DNA of 64,000 nucleotides, from the NCBI GenBank assembly GCA_012295275.1, contig CM022665.1, positions 3,884,167 to 3,948,166 on the forward strand, written 5' to 3'. Position 1 is the first letter of the stretch. Each line of letters starts with the position of its first letter. The notes under the pieces were generated by a model that saw only the letters and a list, made by a program, of their open reading frames with translations, did no database searches and was not told the DNA's origin. This DNA comes from Chrysomallon squamiferum (taxonomy: Eukaryota; Mollusca; Gastropoda; Neomphalida; Peltospiridae). A program made the translations under genes and the position numbers. This document shows positions 12,051-23,310 of the stretch, in pieces.

Positions 12051-12310
12051 TATACTTTTTCTTTCTTTTTTCATCTCTTACTCTCCTTCTATCTCTCTCT
12101 CTCTCTTTTAATTTATCCTTTTAATTAATTTCTTTCTCCTTTTTTTTTTACTTAATTTAATTTAAATTTTATATGCTTTTTTTTATTTTTTTTATTTATT
12201 TTTTATATTTATTTATTTATTTATTTATTTATTTATTCTTATTAAAAATTTTTAAATGTAATTTATTTATATATATATATATTTTTTTATTATTATTATT
12301 ATTTTAATTC
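12051..12310. repeat. T-rich / (ATTT)n / (TA)n low-complexity block
   Basis: Pyrimidine-rich segment, (ATTT)n near 12206-12238, (TA)n near 12269-12281 and ATT to about 12303. Confidence 0.85.
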
Positions 12311-12955
12311 ATTTACTTAATACATTCACTACGCGAACACTTCTAAACATAAATACAATGTATCTCACATTTGTGGCCTTAAATTGATTCCAGATTTTTT
12401 TCTCGCTAACGGGAATCGATCTGGCATCAGCATATACGCCATACAGGTGCTTCCCTTTCAAAACCAATATCCTATCCTCGTACAGACATATTGGCGTATT
12501 CCATTAATTATAACGTGGAGCCTGGTTTTAAAGGGAAACAATCGATTACGTACGTCTTGTTGAAAATGAATTTTGACGAGTTTTTACGTCGAAATGGGAC
12601 AGATGCAGTTCGAAATCGCATCATTAGAATAACAAGAAGAAAATCTTTAGAGCGCCATCATCTATAGTGATTATTTCAATATGATTAATAGGTTTATAAC
12701 ATACAGAGTGGCCGTCATGAAGACTAATAGGAAATAATGGCTGTATAATTAAATAAAAGAGCCGACTTAGCGAAACGACGTGAAACAGGAAAGACTTGGT
12801 TTCCAGCAGACGTAGAACAAAAAAGCCGTTGTCGTCCTTACCAGTCCGGTGTAAGCGAAAAATAAGTCCTTAGGAAAAAATGTCTCATTTTTTTCCCCAC
12901 ATCTCATCTCAGAATATGTTTTTTTTTTTTTTTTTTTTTTAGAAATTCAAATTCC
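12311..12955. other. repeat-poor stretch
   Basis: About 640 bp of mixed sequence with CpGs, ending in a T run near 12919-12940. No credible exon or RNA gene. Confidence 0.4.
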
Positions 12956-12965
12956 GGAACCAGCA

Positions 12966-13270
12966 TATCTAGGGAACTCTCGGCTAAGAAAGATATCATC
13001 TAGGAATGAAAGTTATATATCGGTTGTGTCCATTCATATTAATTTCTTTGACTTAAATATCTAAGAATTCAAAACCCAGACGTAATATGTCGACAAATGC
13101 AAGTCTTAGGATAACTATATCTAGGAATGCAAGTTCTACAAATTCCAAACCTAGAAATTCGTATCCTGTGACTAATTATGTCTATAAACGACAAATCATT
13201 ATATTAAAGAATACAAGAACTAGCGTATCTAGGAATGCATTTCTTAGAATTAGTATATCTAGGAATGGAA
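12966..13270. repeat. decayed 30-bp minisatellite
   Basis: The word TATCTAGGAATGCA recurs, exact or mutated, with a 30-bp period. The clearest unit pairs start near 13087/13117 and near 13227/13257. A 69-codon open frame (13087-13296) shows the matching 10-residue periodicity (SRNASSTNSK, FLRISISRNG), because 30 is a multiple of three. That periodicity explains the open frame without a gene. Confidence 0.7.
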
Positions 13271-13916
13271 CCAGAACGACGACGAAGATTTGTTGAAACC
13301 ATTATTTCGACTTTCAAGATTTCACTACTGTGTAAAATATGAGGTCATAGTGTACTACCGTAAGAATAATGCATAATTGTTGAATACGATTTCTGAAAAA
13401 TATATGTCTCAGGAAACAAGATCCAACAGAACTTGTTTCTCACAGACTTAAATTTCTTTTTACATCAGGGTTTGATAACAATGTATTAGCTTTTATGAAA
13501 CATTCTTTGGTCTTTTTGAGACTGATATAAATTCCATTCTAAAACCTGAAAAACACGCTCGTATTCTGTAATATCAGTAATTTAATGCAAATAACATGGA
13601 AGGGCGGTTTGTTTGGCAGCGATGCGTAATGTCAAATGAGGGGAATTTGAAACACTTAATGTACATATACTGTGATAAAACTGGTATATTTTACCGTCGT
13701 TACTAAGCAGTAGACACATTCTGGATTCTTTCCATTAACTGCAACCCTTCTGTAATCTATGTGCTTCTGGTTTGATTAAATTGATTTTATTTGGACTGAC
13801 GTTAAAAATGCCACCCATTTGTACTGTGGGTTTTGTTGTTTTTCACAGCAAAGAAAAACAAAATCTTTTCCACTGCTGATAATGGAATTCTAACAAAAAG
13901 AAATAAATTTTTTTAA
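13271..13916. other. non-coding spacer
   Basis: AT-rich unique sequence; nothing recognisable. Confidence 0.45.
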
Positions 13917-14000
13917 AATAATAATAATAACAACAATAACAATAACCATAACAATAATAATAATAATAACAGTAATAATAACAATTGCAATAACAATAAA
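13917..14000. repeat. (AAT/AAC)n trinucleotide tract
   Basis: Interrupted AAT with AAC, AGT and ACC variants. Confidence 0.9.
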
Positions 14001-14545
14001 AGTCGTGGTAGTATCAGCACTATTAATTTCAGTTATTTGGATGTCACGAATTTCCTCAGAGTCTGTTTTACCAACGACTGAATACATAACATAAGTACTA
14101 AAACAGGGTTCTCTTAGTCAGATATCATGGATCTACAATATTCTGGTTTTATCAAGCAATAAATATTCTCCTGCGGAAAGTCGATGGTGAAAACCCCAGT
14201 GGTATCCTTTCCGATACCATAAAATGAATTTATATCCGCTCCATTCGCCAGCTATTTTGCTTTATGTACATGGCACACTTCTTTTACAACCCTTGAAGCC
14301 CTAAAAGCGATATTTCAATACATTTCACTGTCAGCAAATCTGATTGAAAATGTAGCTTTATGTTTTTCATGTTTACTTCGATTTCAAAGCAAATAATTTG
14401 GTTTCACTGCTTAATTTTCTATGCAGTCATTTCGGTTAATTTGCTTTGATGTTTTTTTTTTTTTTCTGTTTTTATTGTCATTTACTTTTATTACTGAGTT
14501 AGAAAAAAAATATTGTACTCCTGCTGTTTGCACCTAACCACAAAA
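14001..14545. other. non-coding spacer
   Basis: Unique sequence with a T run near 14452-14465. No gene. Confidence 0.45.
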
Positions 14546-14880
14546 CCTGCTACTGCTACTTATTTTACTACTACTGCTACTGCTACTACTTCTACTACTA
14601 CTACTACTACTATTGCCACTTCTACTACTACTACTACTACGTCTGCTTCTGCTAACTACTACTGCTATTTCTACTACAACTACTACTACTACTATTACAA
14701 ACACTGTTACCACTACTTTTACAAATACTACTGTTGCTACAGCTACTACAACAGCTGCTGCAACTGTTACTATTTCTAAACAGTATAAACTTTTTACTAT
14801 CACCACTGATACTGCTCTACTATTACCACTACTGGTATTATTTCAGAACTACTACTGCGGCTCCTTTTACTACTACTATT
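14546..14880. repeat. (ACT)n compound trinucleotide block
   Basis: About 335 bp of ACT with GCT, TCT, ATT and ACA variants. Open frames in several phases encode Thr, Leu/Tyr or Ser/Val homopolymer mixtures; none is a gene. Confidence 0.92.
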
Positions 14881-15026
14881 GAATCATTTTATTACTTTTT
14901 GATAAAGCAAAAATTAATGTCTTTAATGATTATGCCTGCAACCAAATGATTGACTTCCCTAAAGAAGAATTTTTTTTTTTTAAAACGAATCTTAGATGCA
15001 GCGACTGTCACTGCAAATTTACTGTA

Positions 15027-15027
<1 letters not shown>

Positions 15028-15063
<36 letters not shown>
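15028..15063. repeat. poly(A), 36 bp
   Basis: One of the longest uninterrupted A runs in the window. No AATAAA or element body is evident upstream. Confidence 0.97.
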
Positions 15064-15066
<3 letters not shown>

Positions 15067-15173
15067 GCAAATGATTTGTTTTGTTCTGTCTAGACTACTG
15101 TACCATGATTCAATTTAATGTTATTTAAGTTCACATATTCTGTGTTTAAATCCCAGATAAGAAAACATGGGCG

Positions 15174-15174
15174 T

Positions 15175-15213
<39 letters not shown>

Positions 15214-15214
15214 T
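15174..15214. repeat. (TTTA)n microsatellite
   Basis: About 41 bp of ATTT followed by T-rich sequence and a six-G run near 15235-15240. Confidence 0.95.
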
Positions 15215-15240
15215 TTTTTTTTTATTTTTTTTTCGGGGGG

Positions 15241-15481
15241 CACGCTTTGATTAAAGGGGTCGAGTTGATTTGCCCGATGTTTTACACAGATAAAAACCCA
15301 AGTACCAATTTCTTCTTGCTTCTGTCCAGATCTCCCTCGCTGCTTTGTTCGAATTTGAGAGGACTTTTTTGTTCCCACAGCCTCCTCATTCGATCGCCCA
15401 TGTAGGAAAAGTCATTCGTGCACCCCACATTCTCCGAGTAGGCCGCGAATTAGCTAACCTGCTGCTAACACGTCTGAGGTT
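15241..15481. other. repeat-poor stretch
   Basis: Mixed-composition sequence including CGATCG- and CGCG-type words. A 95-codon frame extends into it from the ATTT tract, but has no recognisable domain. Confidence 0.35.
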
Positions 15482-15523
15482 TGACGTTATGATCTGACCC
15501 CTATGACGTTATGATCTGACCCC
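15482..15523 (+). repeat. 22-bp perfect tandem duplication with CRE-like half sites
   Basis: TGACGTTATGATCTGACCCC occurs twice, 22 bp apart. Each copy contains TGACGTTA, close to a CREB/ATF half site. The identity of the copies implies a recent duplication. Confidence 0.7.
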
Positions 15524-15840
15524 GCTGCTGAAAAATATGCTCGGCAAGAAAATGAAGTTTGGGAATAAAAATATTATAGATATAAATCCATTTCAGACAA
15601 GCTGAATCTTCAGCGGAGTCTGGGCGTCTACATTATTTTTGACTTAATTTGTTCAACCAGCGTATCTGATAAAACAGAGGTTTGGCAGAGAATTACGACT
15701 CTGTTGAGAAACTGCTGTATAAGGAATGTTGAATTAAGATCTTTGACGTACTCGATAAATCTTTACATCAATAGTTTCTTTTCCTCTTCGGTGCGCTAAC
15801 TGGTACATGGTTTTTGTCATTTTTCATGTTTTTATTATTA
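15524..15840. other. non-coding spacer
   Basis: Unique sequence; nothing recognisable. Confidence 0.4.
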
Positions 15841-15841
15841 T

Positions 15842-15875
<34 letters not shown>

Positions 15876-15985
15876 TTTTGGTGTTTGTATGTTTGTATGT
15901 GTATGTATGTATTTTCGTATTTTTGTGTGTGTATGTATGCATATATGTATGTATGAATTCATGAATAAATGAATGTATGTAAGTA
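15841..15985. repeat. poly(T) then (GTAT)n/(ATGA)n
   Basis: A T run of about 31 bp (15844-15874), GTAT/TGTA repeats to about 15953, and ATGAATGA-type repeats to 15985. Confidence 0.9.
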
Positions 15986-16087
15986 ATGACAGAGAGAGAG
16001 AGAGAGCGAGTTGAAAAGAATAAGCAAGGAACGTAATAATCAGAAAGACTTAAAGATATAAAGATATTTAGTCAAGTGTTAAAATCA

Positions 16088-16240
16088 AAAAAAAAAAAAA
16101 AAAAAAAACAATAAAAAAAAAATTAAAAATAAAACAAATGTCATCAATTATAATATTTCTTTTGTTAAACAAACAAGACATGCGAAAAAAGAAAAAAAGA
16201 GATTTCAACCCTTCTTTTTTTTTTTTTTTTTTTTTTTTTA
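16088..16240. repeat. poly(A) and poly(T) runs in opposite orientation
   Basis: A runs at about 16088-16107 and a T run at about 16215-16239 on the same strand. Open frames here encode Lys or Phe homopolymers. Confidence 0.85.
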
Positions 16241-16635
16241 AATGCGAGTTCTCTACTGATGACAGTTCAAAAACATTTTCTAAAGATCTACCTGATGGAA
16301 GACAGAAAAACGCGAAAATAAAAACCAAGTTTAAGTTCAGAAGTGTAAACATTCTAATCATGAAGCTGGCATTTTTCGTGCGAAAGCGAGCGTTTTATTA
16401 CAGACTGGCATGTCAAGTTGAAGTGACTGGTAAAAAAAAAAAAAAAAATAACCAAGCGTGTTCAGGAATTCAAAACGAGATTAACGTGCAAGTCATAGGC
16501 TTGTAACCAGATTGTTCAATACCAAGTCCGGAATATAAAACGATTTTCCAATATTCTTAGTTTGTTTTTCTCTTCTTTGCCAGATGAAATGGCAAGTTGC
16601 ATATGTATTGTCTTTGATTCATGCAAATCGTTGGT
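16241..16635. other. repeat-poor stretch
   Basis: Mixed sequence with one A run at about 16431-16448. The 122-codon frame spanning 16138-16506 runs through poly(A) and poly(T) and lacks domains. Confidence 0.35.
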
Positions 16636-16639
16636 CTTT

Positions 16640-16788
16640 GAAGGGTTTTTTTTTTTGTGTGTTTTTTGTTTTTTTTTTGTTTGTTTGTTGTTGTAGGGCG
16701 GGTTTGCCGTTTTAGTGTTTCAGATTTGTTTTTTGTTTTGTTTGTTTGTTTTGTTTTCATGTTTACTTCGTTGTTGTTGTTGTTGAGG
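16640..16788. repeat. T/G-rich (TTTG)n/(TTG)n low complexity
   Basis: Runs of T punctuated by G with TTTG and TTG periodicity. Confidence 0.85.
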
Positions 16789-16948
16789 TTATTTTCGATA
16801 TTTCAAATTGAAAAGCATAAAACATACAAGTTTTTTTCTGATCATTTTAAGCTACATTTTTGTATATGAAAAGTATATAATTACTGAAACTAAATTACAT
16901 TAAAAAGTTATCTATTTTTCTTGAATTTCTCCAGTTTAAATCCACGAC

Positions 16949-17233
16949 GTCGTCATCATTATTATCATCATCATCATCAATGTTATTATGATTAAAACTT
17001 CAACAACTGTTTCTGCTATTAGTACCGCCATTACTGCTTTTGTCACTATTACTACTACTACTATTACTACTACTACTACTGCAGCTGCCGCTGCTACTAC
17101 GACTCCTACTCATAATAATAATAACTATGTAATTACCTTTTCTGCTAAAAAAAAAAACTACTACTACCACAACTACTATTACTGCTATTACTACTGCTAC
17201 TACTGCTTCCAATATAATAACAATAACAATAAC

Positions 17234-17270
<37 letters not shown>

Positions 17271-17272
17271 TA
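16949..17272. repeat. (ATC)n, (ACT)n and (AAT)n compound block
   Basis: ATC from about 16949, ACT from about 17046, ACT/GCT from about 17158 and AAT from about 17216 to 17272. Asn/Tyr/Thr homopolymer frames are translations of it. Confidence 0.92.
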
Positions 17273-17722
17273 TAACGTAATAGTCTGTAGAACAGCTATT
17301 ACTAGTATCAGTTACAAATTATATCTGTTCTTCTGTACGACTATTCTTGTATTTTCTCTCTCGCCTACGCTAAATCATAAAAATACATATTTTCGGACCT
17401 CATTAAAATAATCTCTCTGCAGCCACAGATGCCTTTAATGAACCCCAAAAATGTTAAAATTTCTCATGTATTTAAGAACGGAATGGATGAAACAAATTAA
17501 AAAAATTAAAAAAAAAAAAAAAAAAAAACATTAAAAAAAAATTAAAAAATGAATCCAGCATCTCGGCAAATTGTTTCTATAAAGGCTACGAGGTGTCAAA
17601 GACAGGACGTTTGTGAGATTTCGTGTTCCTGTTTTAGAGAAGTGAGCAGCTGCCACCATTTCAAAGATTAAAAAATACACTGATTAAAAAATAGCATTTC
17701 TGTGAACATACTTCAGCAATTT

Positions 17723-17758
<36 letters not shown>

Positions 17759-17950
17759 AGAATAAGAAGAAGAAAAAGGAACTAATTAGACATGGAAAGA
17801 AAGATGTTTCTATAAAAAAAAATATTTATTAATGGATTATAGCTGTCATCATGATCATCATCGGTAGTTTTTTTTTTTTTAAAATTTTTTTATTTTTTTT
17901 TGTTTGGGGGGGGCGGTCATTATTATATAATCTCCTTGTCACCATCGTGG
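17273..17950. other. non-coding stretch with poly(A) runs
   Basis: A runs near 17508-17528 and 17726-17755; an eight-G run near 17906. No gene seen. Confidence 0.45.
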
Positions 17951-17951
17951 G

Positions 17952-17952
<1 letters not shown>

Positions 17953-17983
<31 letters not shown>
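17953..17983. repeat. (GAT)n microsatellite
   Basis: About 31 bp of GAT. Confidence 0.95.
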
Positions 17984-17984
<1 letters not shown>

Positions 17985-18129
17985 ATACCTTATTATTAGA
18001 CTATTATTATTCTATACACGAACATGTCTAACAGAGTACCTATACATAAATATACTTGTCTAACTTAATGTAGTCATAAACTCTCTCAAATATAGAATGA
18101 GAGAGAGAGAGACGAATAGTTAATTTGTA

Positions 18130-18425
18130 AATTTGAGAACAACTTTTTTTTTCATTATCTCCTTGAAAATCTTCTTTACGTTTTCATCGAACCCTTCATC
18201 TTTTCTCTTGTGTCTTGAACCCTTCCATTTTCATTATCGGCCTTTTCATATTTTTTTGCTTGCTGAGATCCCTAAACACTTCCTTGTCCTTTTTATTAAT
18301 CTCTTTTCTTTTCTTGCTCCTTGGACCTCCTGAATTTCCTCTACATCATATTTTGTTCCTTTGCATCATCCTGTTCCATCCCGTACACTTTCGCTACAAC
18401 GCTCCTTCTTCTCAATTTTCACTTT
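18130..18425. other. pyrimidine-rich unique stretch
   Basis: About 300 bp strongly T/C-biased on the + strand but not a simple repeat. The two overlapping ~65-codon frames encode Phe/Leu/Ser-rich sequence that follows from base composition. Confidence 0.4.
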
Positions 18426-18545
18426 AAAGCAATAAAGCAGTCTCTCTTTACCATACGTACACCTACACAAATTTGAAAACATTTTGCAGTCCTGTTTAAA
18501 ACATCATCACAGACGTTGGTTTGTTGTTATTTGACGACGACATCA

Positions 18546-18570
18546 AAAAAAAAAAAAAAAAAAAAAAAAA
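18546..18570. repeat. poly(A)
   Basis: About 25-bp A run. Confidence 0.95.
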
Positions 18571-18907
18571 CGAGAAGGAGAATGAGAGACAGAGCTACTG
18601 TCCAGGATTTCGGCATCTTCTTTTCCCTCAGGGAGCTTCCTGTCGCCGTATTTATGGAAAACTCATTCATTTTCGTGGTTAGTTTTTCATCTTGATATGG
18701 GCGAGATCATTATTTTGTGGGAGCTCTACAGCGCCAGAGCAAACACTCAAAAATAACATTATTTGTTTTTTATCCACACGTTCGTGCACGCTGGTTGTGT
18801 TCTGAAGATATGAAACCAGTGCCGACTGTGTTTGTTAACAAATGTGGTTTGCTTCATGCTATTTGTTCAGATTTCTTACAGCTTCAGAAGTTTATTGATC
18901 CCACATT
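18571..18907. other. repeat-poor stretch
   Basis: Mixed sequence with CpGs; part of a 174-codon open frame whose distal half is poly-Phe from a T tract. No domain is recognised. Confidence 0.3.
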
Positions 18908-18909
18908 TT

Positions 18910-18957
18910 GTCTTTTTTTTTTTTTTTTTTTTTTCCTTCTTCTTTTTTTTTTTCTTT

Positions 18958-18999
<42 letters not shown>
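18910..18999. repeat. long T tract with C interruptions
   Basis: About 90 bp of T with a few C; the last ~40 bp are pure T. Confidence 0.95.
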
Positions 19000-19003
<4 letters not shown>

Positions 19004-19261
19004 AGTTTTCGTTAGGTTTTTCATTCATCAACATAAGTATATTTTCTTTTCACTTTTTTTTCCCCTTTTTGTTTCCCTGTGGATTCGATCTTTTTTATTC
19101 ATCAACAATTATAGTTTGTCGTTACTATCTTTCCCGAAGCTATTGCAGTTTCATTCAACATATAAGTTTATTTCGTCTGTAAAGATTTTTTTTTTTTTTC
19201 ACTCTTTTTCTTTTGTTTGTTTCCTGGTTTTCATACCTTAAGAACCATATGTACTTTTCAG

Positions 19262-19437
19262 GCCACGTCAATGCCGGGTGGAACATTCGTTGTTGCTAAT
19301 AGAAACGGAACAGCCTTTGGGGTAGTAACAGAGGATTTCCTATCTGACCTGTCGCCTAACAACAATTACGTACAAAATAATTATATTCATTTAAAACAGT
19401 CGCAACAGCCGCATTTTGGGGGGAGAGAGGGCGGGGG
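19262..19437 (+). CDS. candidate internal exon, unrecognised protein
   Basis: Upstream is a T-rich stretch ending GTACTTTTCAG at 19261, a good 3' splice site. Downstream, GG followed by GTGAGTAC at 19438 is a near-consensus 5' splice site. The 176 bp between them are open in the frame starting at 19262 and give a non-repetitive peptide beginning ATSMPGGTFVVANRNG and continuing through VTEDFLSDLSP to a Gln/His/Gly-rich end. It carries two extra bases at the 3' end. I do not recognise a domain; the composition resembles a linker rather than a folded catalytic core. An earlier, weaker donor at 19322 would give a 60-bp exon. The G-rich last 25 bp are low complexity, so the 3' end is the less certain boundary. 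Confidence 0.35.
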
Positions 19438-19474
19438 GTGAGTACAGTGACATAAGCAGTATTAGAAAAAGCAA

Positions 19475-19810
19475 GTTGTTGTTGTTGTTGTTGTTGTAAT
19501 AGTAGCAATGGAGTAGTAGTGGTGGTAATAGTGGAAGCAGCAGCAGTAGACGAAATCTGTAGTAGTAGCCTTAGTGGTCGTTGAAGTACCAGCAGCAGCA
19601 GCAGCAGCAGCAGCAACAGCATCGGTAACAAATGTAGCAGCAATAGTAGTAGTTGTTGCTGTTGTAAAATCACAAGTAGAAACAGCGACAGCAGCAGTAG
19701 TAGCAGCAGTAGTATTTTCAGTAATAACAGTAGTATAGCAGTAGTTTTGGTAATAGTAGTAGCAGAAGCAAAAGATCACCAGTGTAACAGCAGCAGCTGC
19801 AGCAGTAATT
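19475..19810. repeat. (TTG)n then (GTA/GCA)n compound trinucleotide
   Basis: TTG at about 19476-19497, then about 300 bp of GTA, GCA and ACA units including a pure GCA run near 19590-19614. Open frames on the minus strand are Leu/Thr/Ala/Tyr homopolymers. Confidence 0.92.
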
Positions 19811-20640
19811 ATCTGTCTCAGTGCGACATATCCATCTGCATTTCATTAAACGCAGTTATTTCATGACAGTTGCATAATAAAAGGCCAGAGACTATACAAT
19901 ACTTGACATAATAGAACTCTATTAAATGAAGTACTTGATATTTCATGCTCTGGTTTCGCGTGACAAGCGAATTGACGTGTGGTTTATTCGTTGTTAATAC
20001 AGATGTCTGATCCACCGATACACAACGTTAACGTTAAAACGGGATAAATTCTCGCTTGTTTATCATTCTGTATTTACCGGGCATCTGTTCCTTTTGTCAA
20101 TAATAAATGAGAGTGCGTGGTTATTTGTGTAAACAGTTTTACCAGATGTGAATAATTAAAAGTACTTTTAATTAGCTAATGTATCTCACATGCAAAGCTT
20201 CCAAGAAAAAAAAAAACGAGTCTACGGGGGAAAATATTTAAAAAAAACTAAATTATATTTAAAAACTTTTATCCCTGTATTTTTAAAACATGTTTTAACA
20301 AACTGTAGTAAAAAGAAAACGTTAATTAATAATAAATAAATAAATAATCAGAACGGATTACAAAGAGATACTAAGATTAGATGACACATCAATAAATAAT
20401 CGGACGAACTGACGGAGAATAGACACATAAACAAACAGACGAGATGAAATGATAGCAGGGTGAAAATTAAATTAAAATGTTTTGACAGCTTTTCTTCTCA
20501 GTTATTGTAACACTACTTTTGAAAACATACGGTTTTATTTACAACTTCGTACACATTTTTTATTTTCTGTTAGTTACTGAAACAAAATGCGAGTACAAGA
20601 GGTCACTTTCCGGGTTAATAAAATAACTTTCCTCGCTTCA
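19811..20640. other. AT-rich non-coding stretch
   Basis: No gene, RNA or element recognised. AAAT repeats near 20330-20347. Confidence 0.45.
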
Positions 20641-21290
20641 GACTTTTTGTCTCGGTATCGGTTTGCTCTTGTTTCTCACGCTCGACTAAATCGTATTGGC
20701 CGCCACTGCATCTGATCAGTTGTTTCGTTGTTCACGAACGATTAACGCTATCGACCGCCATTATGTGTGTGTGTGTGAGTCATTCCAGTTCCAACGAAGC
20801 CGTTTCTTCGACCGTTTGATCACGTGCTCATCCGTCTGCGATGAAGTGTTCATATCTCGGCTAGCTGCTTTCCGTGACAGTTTTGCGTCAAATTATGCCC
20901 AGCCTATGACCCTAATTTCGCCATTTTTCTGTATCGGTCTTATCGATGTTCGCGGTAATCCCTGGCAATCGCTCCGGTCGAAAATGGCGTCGCTCCTGTT
21001 TTGATGGATGGGTGGCTTGAAAAAAAAACGAGTCCGGCGAGATTTTGCTTGTATCGACGACCGTCGCAAGCAGAGCTCACTTCGCTTGTTAATCAAGTTA
21101 ACACGCAGCGCACCCTTCTTCCGGTGGCGTTCTCTGATTGATGTCTTGGCCATCTGACGTTCCGAAGCCGTTATTGAGCATTTTGTGCGTTGTCTTGATT
21201 CCTCGGCAAATTCGATTAAAGAGCAAACATATCCCCAGAAGTGGGATTGTTTTCTGATTGAACATTCTAGTCATGAAACTGAACAACCAT
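20641..21290. promoter_or_regulatory. repeat-poor block with frequent CpG
   Basis: About 650 bp of balanced composition with many CpG dinucleotides, in contrast to the AT-rich microsatellite DNA around it. It contains TCACGTG (near 20820) and GGCCGCCA. Open frames of 102 codons (+, 20696-21004) and 86 codons (-, 20893-21153) exist, but neither has a recognised domain or convincing splice pair. It could be a promoter or first-exon region, a regulatory element, or the remnant of a mobile element. Confidence 0.25.
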
Positions 21291-21344
21291 GATTTATTAA
21301 GATTAATAATTTAAATTTCCTCCAACACGTGTCCAGAATGTTGT

Positions 21345-21565
21345 TATTTGTATCAGTATTATTATTTTTTTTATTTTCTTATTTTTATTTTTTTTTAAAT
21401 TATTTTATTCATTTATCTAATTTAATTTATATCATTTTTTAATTATTGTTTTATTCATTATTTATTTATTTATTTATTGGCTTTATTTATTAACTCAGTT
21501 GCTAAAATTTAATTTATTTATTTATTATTATTTTATTTAATATTTATTTATTATATATTTAATGT
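21345..21565. repeat. ATTT-rich low-complexity block
   Basis: T-rich DNA with recurrent TTTATTTA; no pure long tract. Confidence 0.8.
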
Positions 21566-22028
21566 TACGCCTAATATAATAAGTATGCTGTAGTTAAAAT
21601 ATCATTTTTTTCCCCCCCTTGATTGATAAATGTATTTAAAAGATCATCGTTCATCGTTCAGTAGAATAGCCTGGACATTTATCGTGAATTAAAAATAATT
21701 TTATAGCTACTGACAGCATGAAGCATGCATTCCAGACCTAAAAATAGGAAGTAATCAGAAGGAGAAATGGCGTGGGTTATACTTTTATACATTATCGTTA
21801 AACGAAGGGGAAAAACAAAATCAAAATAACTCATTAATTCAGTCATACAGAGAGATGTAATTTTTACATTTTCAAATATATATTGTAAAATATACGTATA
21901 AAAAAGAAAATAATAATTTTGTTTTTTAAAATTGGATTAATTCTGTCTTGCATGCATTCAAAATTATGCAATTTTTAAACATGTTGTTTATCTGATTGTT
22001 TGTTTATGTCATTCTACTCTTGAAAATA
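21566..22028. other. AT-rich non-coding stretch
   Basis: Nothing recognisable. Confidence 0.45.
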
Positions 22029-22084
22029 ATAATAATAAATAAATAAATAAATAAAAAATAAATAAATAAATAAATAAATAAAAA
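22029..22084. repeat. (AAT)n/(AAAT)n microsatellite
   Basis: AAT changing to AAAT, about 55 bp. Confidence 0.93.
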
Positions 22085-22933
22085 TAACAATAGCCTGACG
22101 TAATATCTACAGCATTTTGTAAAACAGTTGTGACTGTAAACATGTTTTCTATTTTCAACAGTATCAAATATTGATAAGATTTCAAGTTATAAAATGTGCA
22201 AGTTTGTGTGTTTGTATGTAGCTTTAATTCTGTATTCAAATTAAATACAGTGACGCATACAATTTACACAGGGTCATTATACAATCCTATGCGATTTTAT
22301 TTTTATTATTATTAGTATTATTTTATTTTTTTTTTTTCTGATCTATACATGGTGGAAATGATCTGTAAAAACGATAAGAGAAAATAATTTTAGCATTCTT
22401 AAATATATTTATTGATGAGATTCATGATTTTTAAAACAAACTTACAATAACAAAGATATAAATACGCAATTACATATACACATACATATTCACACATAAT
22501 TCCACAGAGATATTTTGTAACCTACTCATACAGTGACGCTCGTACATACAAATATAGGTACCATACAATTTTAAACCTTCATTTATTTCTATTTTACAAC
22601 GTAACACAATTTCACGCTTCCCGAAATACCGTCTGACCATCACTTAGTTAGTCCAATGCGTTCAGCAGATGTTGTTAACTGAGTGATATGGGTGTACGAC
22701 GATAACGACTGATTTGGAAACCTTTGCCTTGTCTCTCTTTCTTTCTCTTTCTCACTCTCTCTGTGCTGAACTGACCGCACCGATGATTCTCTTGGCTTCG
22801 CTGCCAAAAGCATAATGCATGCAGCACCTGTACATCAGACTTCACACAGACGTAAATACTTGACTAATAGCTCTGAGGTGATCACCTAAACATGCCAGCG
22901 TGTTTCCTGCCTTCGAGTTAGAGACATACAACT
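22085..22933. other. AT-rich non-coding stretch
   Basis: No gene. T run near 22325-22337 and CTTT/CTCT words at 22731-22762. Confidence 0.45.
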
Positions 22934-23153
22934 TGCTGCAAACTCGCTGTACAACGGAGTCTGTCGTTCCTGATAGGTCTATCTATACATCTGTTCTTTT
23001 TTTTTTTCTACAGAGTTCTTGCATTTAGAAATAGTGTGCACTGCACGTTTTTAATGTGTTTCTAACACGGTTTGTTCAAAATACAGAAAAGTGTACAAAT
23101 ACTGAATTAAAAATATAAGTGTTTTATATAAATCAACATGTGCGTATGTTGTC

Positions 23154-23247
<94 letters not shown>
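22934..23247 (+). repeat. dispersed repeat family B, copy 2, with (CT)n tail
   Basis: Same orientation and same order as 9503-9841: ~215-bp body then (TC)n at 23155-23247. The body differs at scattered sites (for example CTGTACAACGG versus CTAAACAACGG). The (GT)n present between body and (CT)n in copy 1 is reduced here to GTTGTCG. Confidence 0.8.
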
Positions 23248-23250
<3 letters not shown>

Positions 23251-23310
23251 ATGTATCTATGAATCTATCTATCTGTCTATCAGTCTATCTTTATCTGTTT
23301 GTGGTGTGGT
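23248..23310. repeat. (TATC)n imperfect tract
   Basis: CTAT/CTGT tetranucleotides directly after the family B (CT)n tail. Confidence 0.7.

Noticed and set aside
14513-14949. Overlapping Thr/Tyr/Leu/Ser-rich frames, also 16988-17275, 19356-19779 and 62077-62367
   Set aside because: Translations of trinucleotide repeats; the composition changes with frame exactly as the repeat predicts.
20696-21153. 102- and 86-codon frames on opposite strands as genes
   Set aside because: No recognisable domain or splice pair; in CpG-bearing DNA with few stop codons, overlapping frames of this length arise by chance. The block itself is kept as a possible regulatory region.
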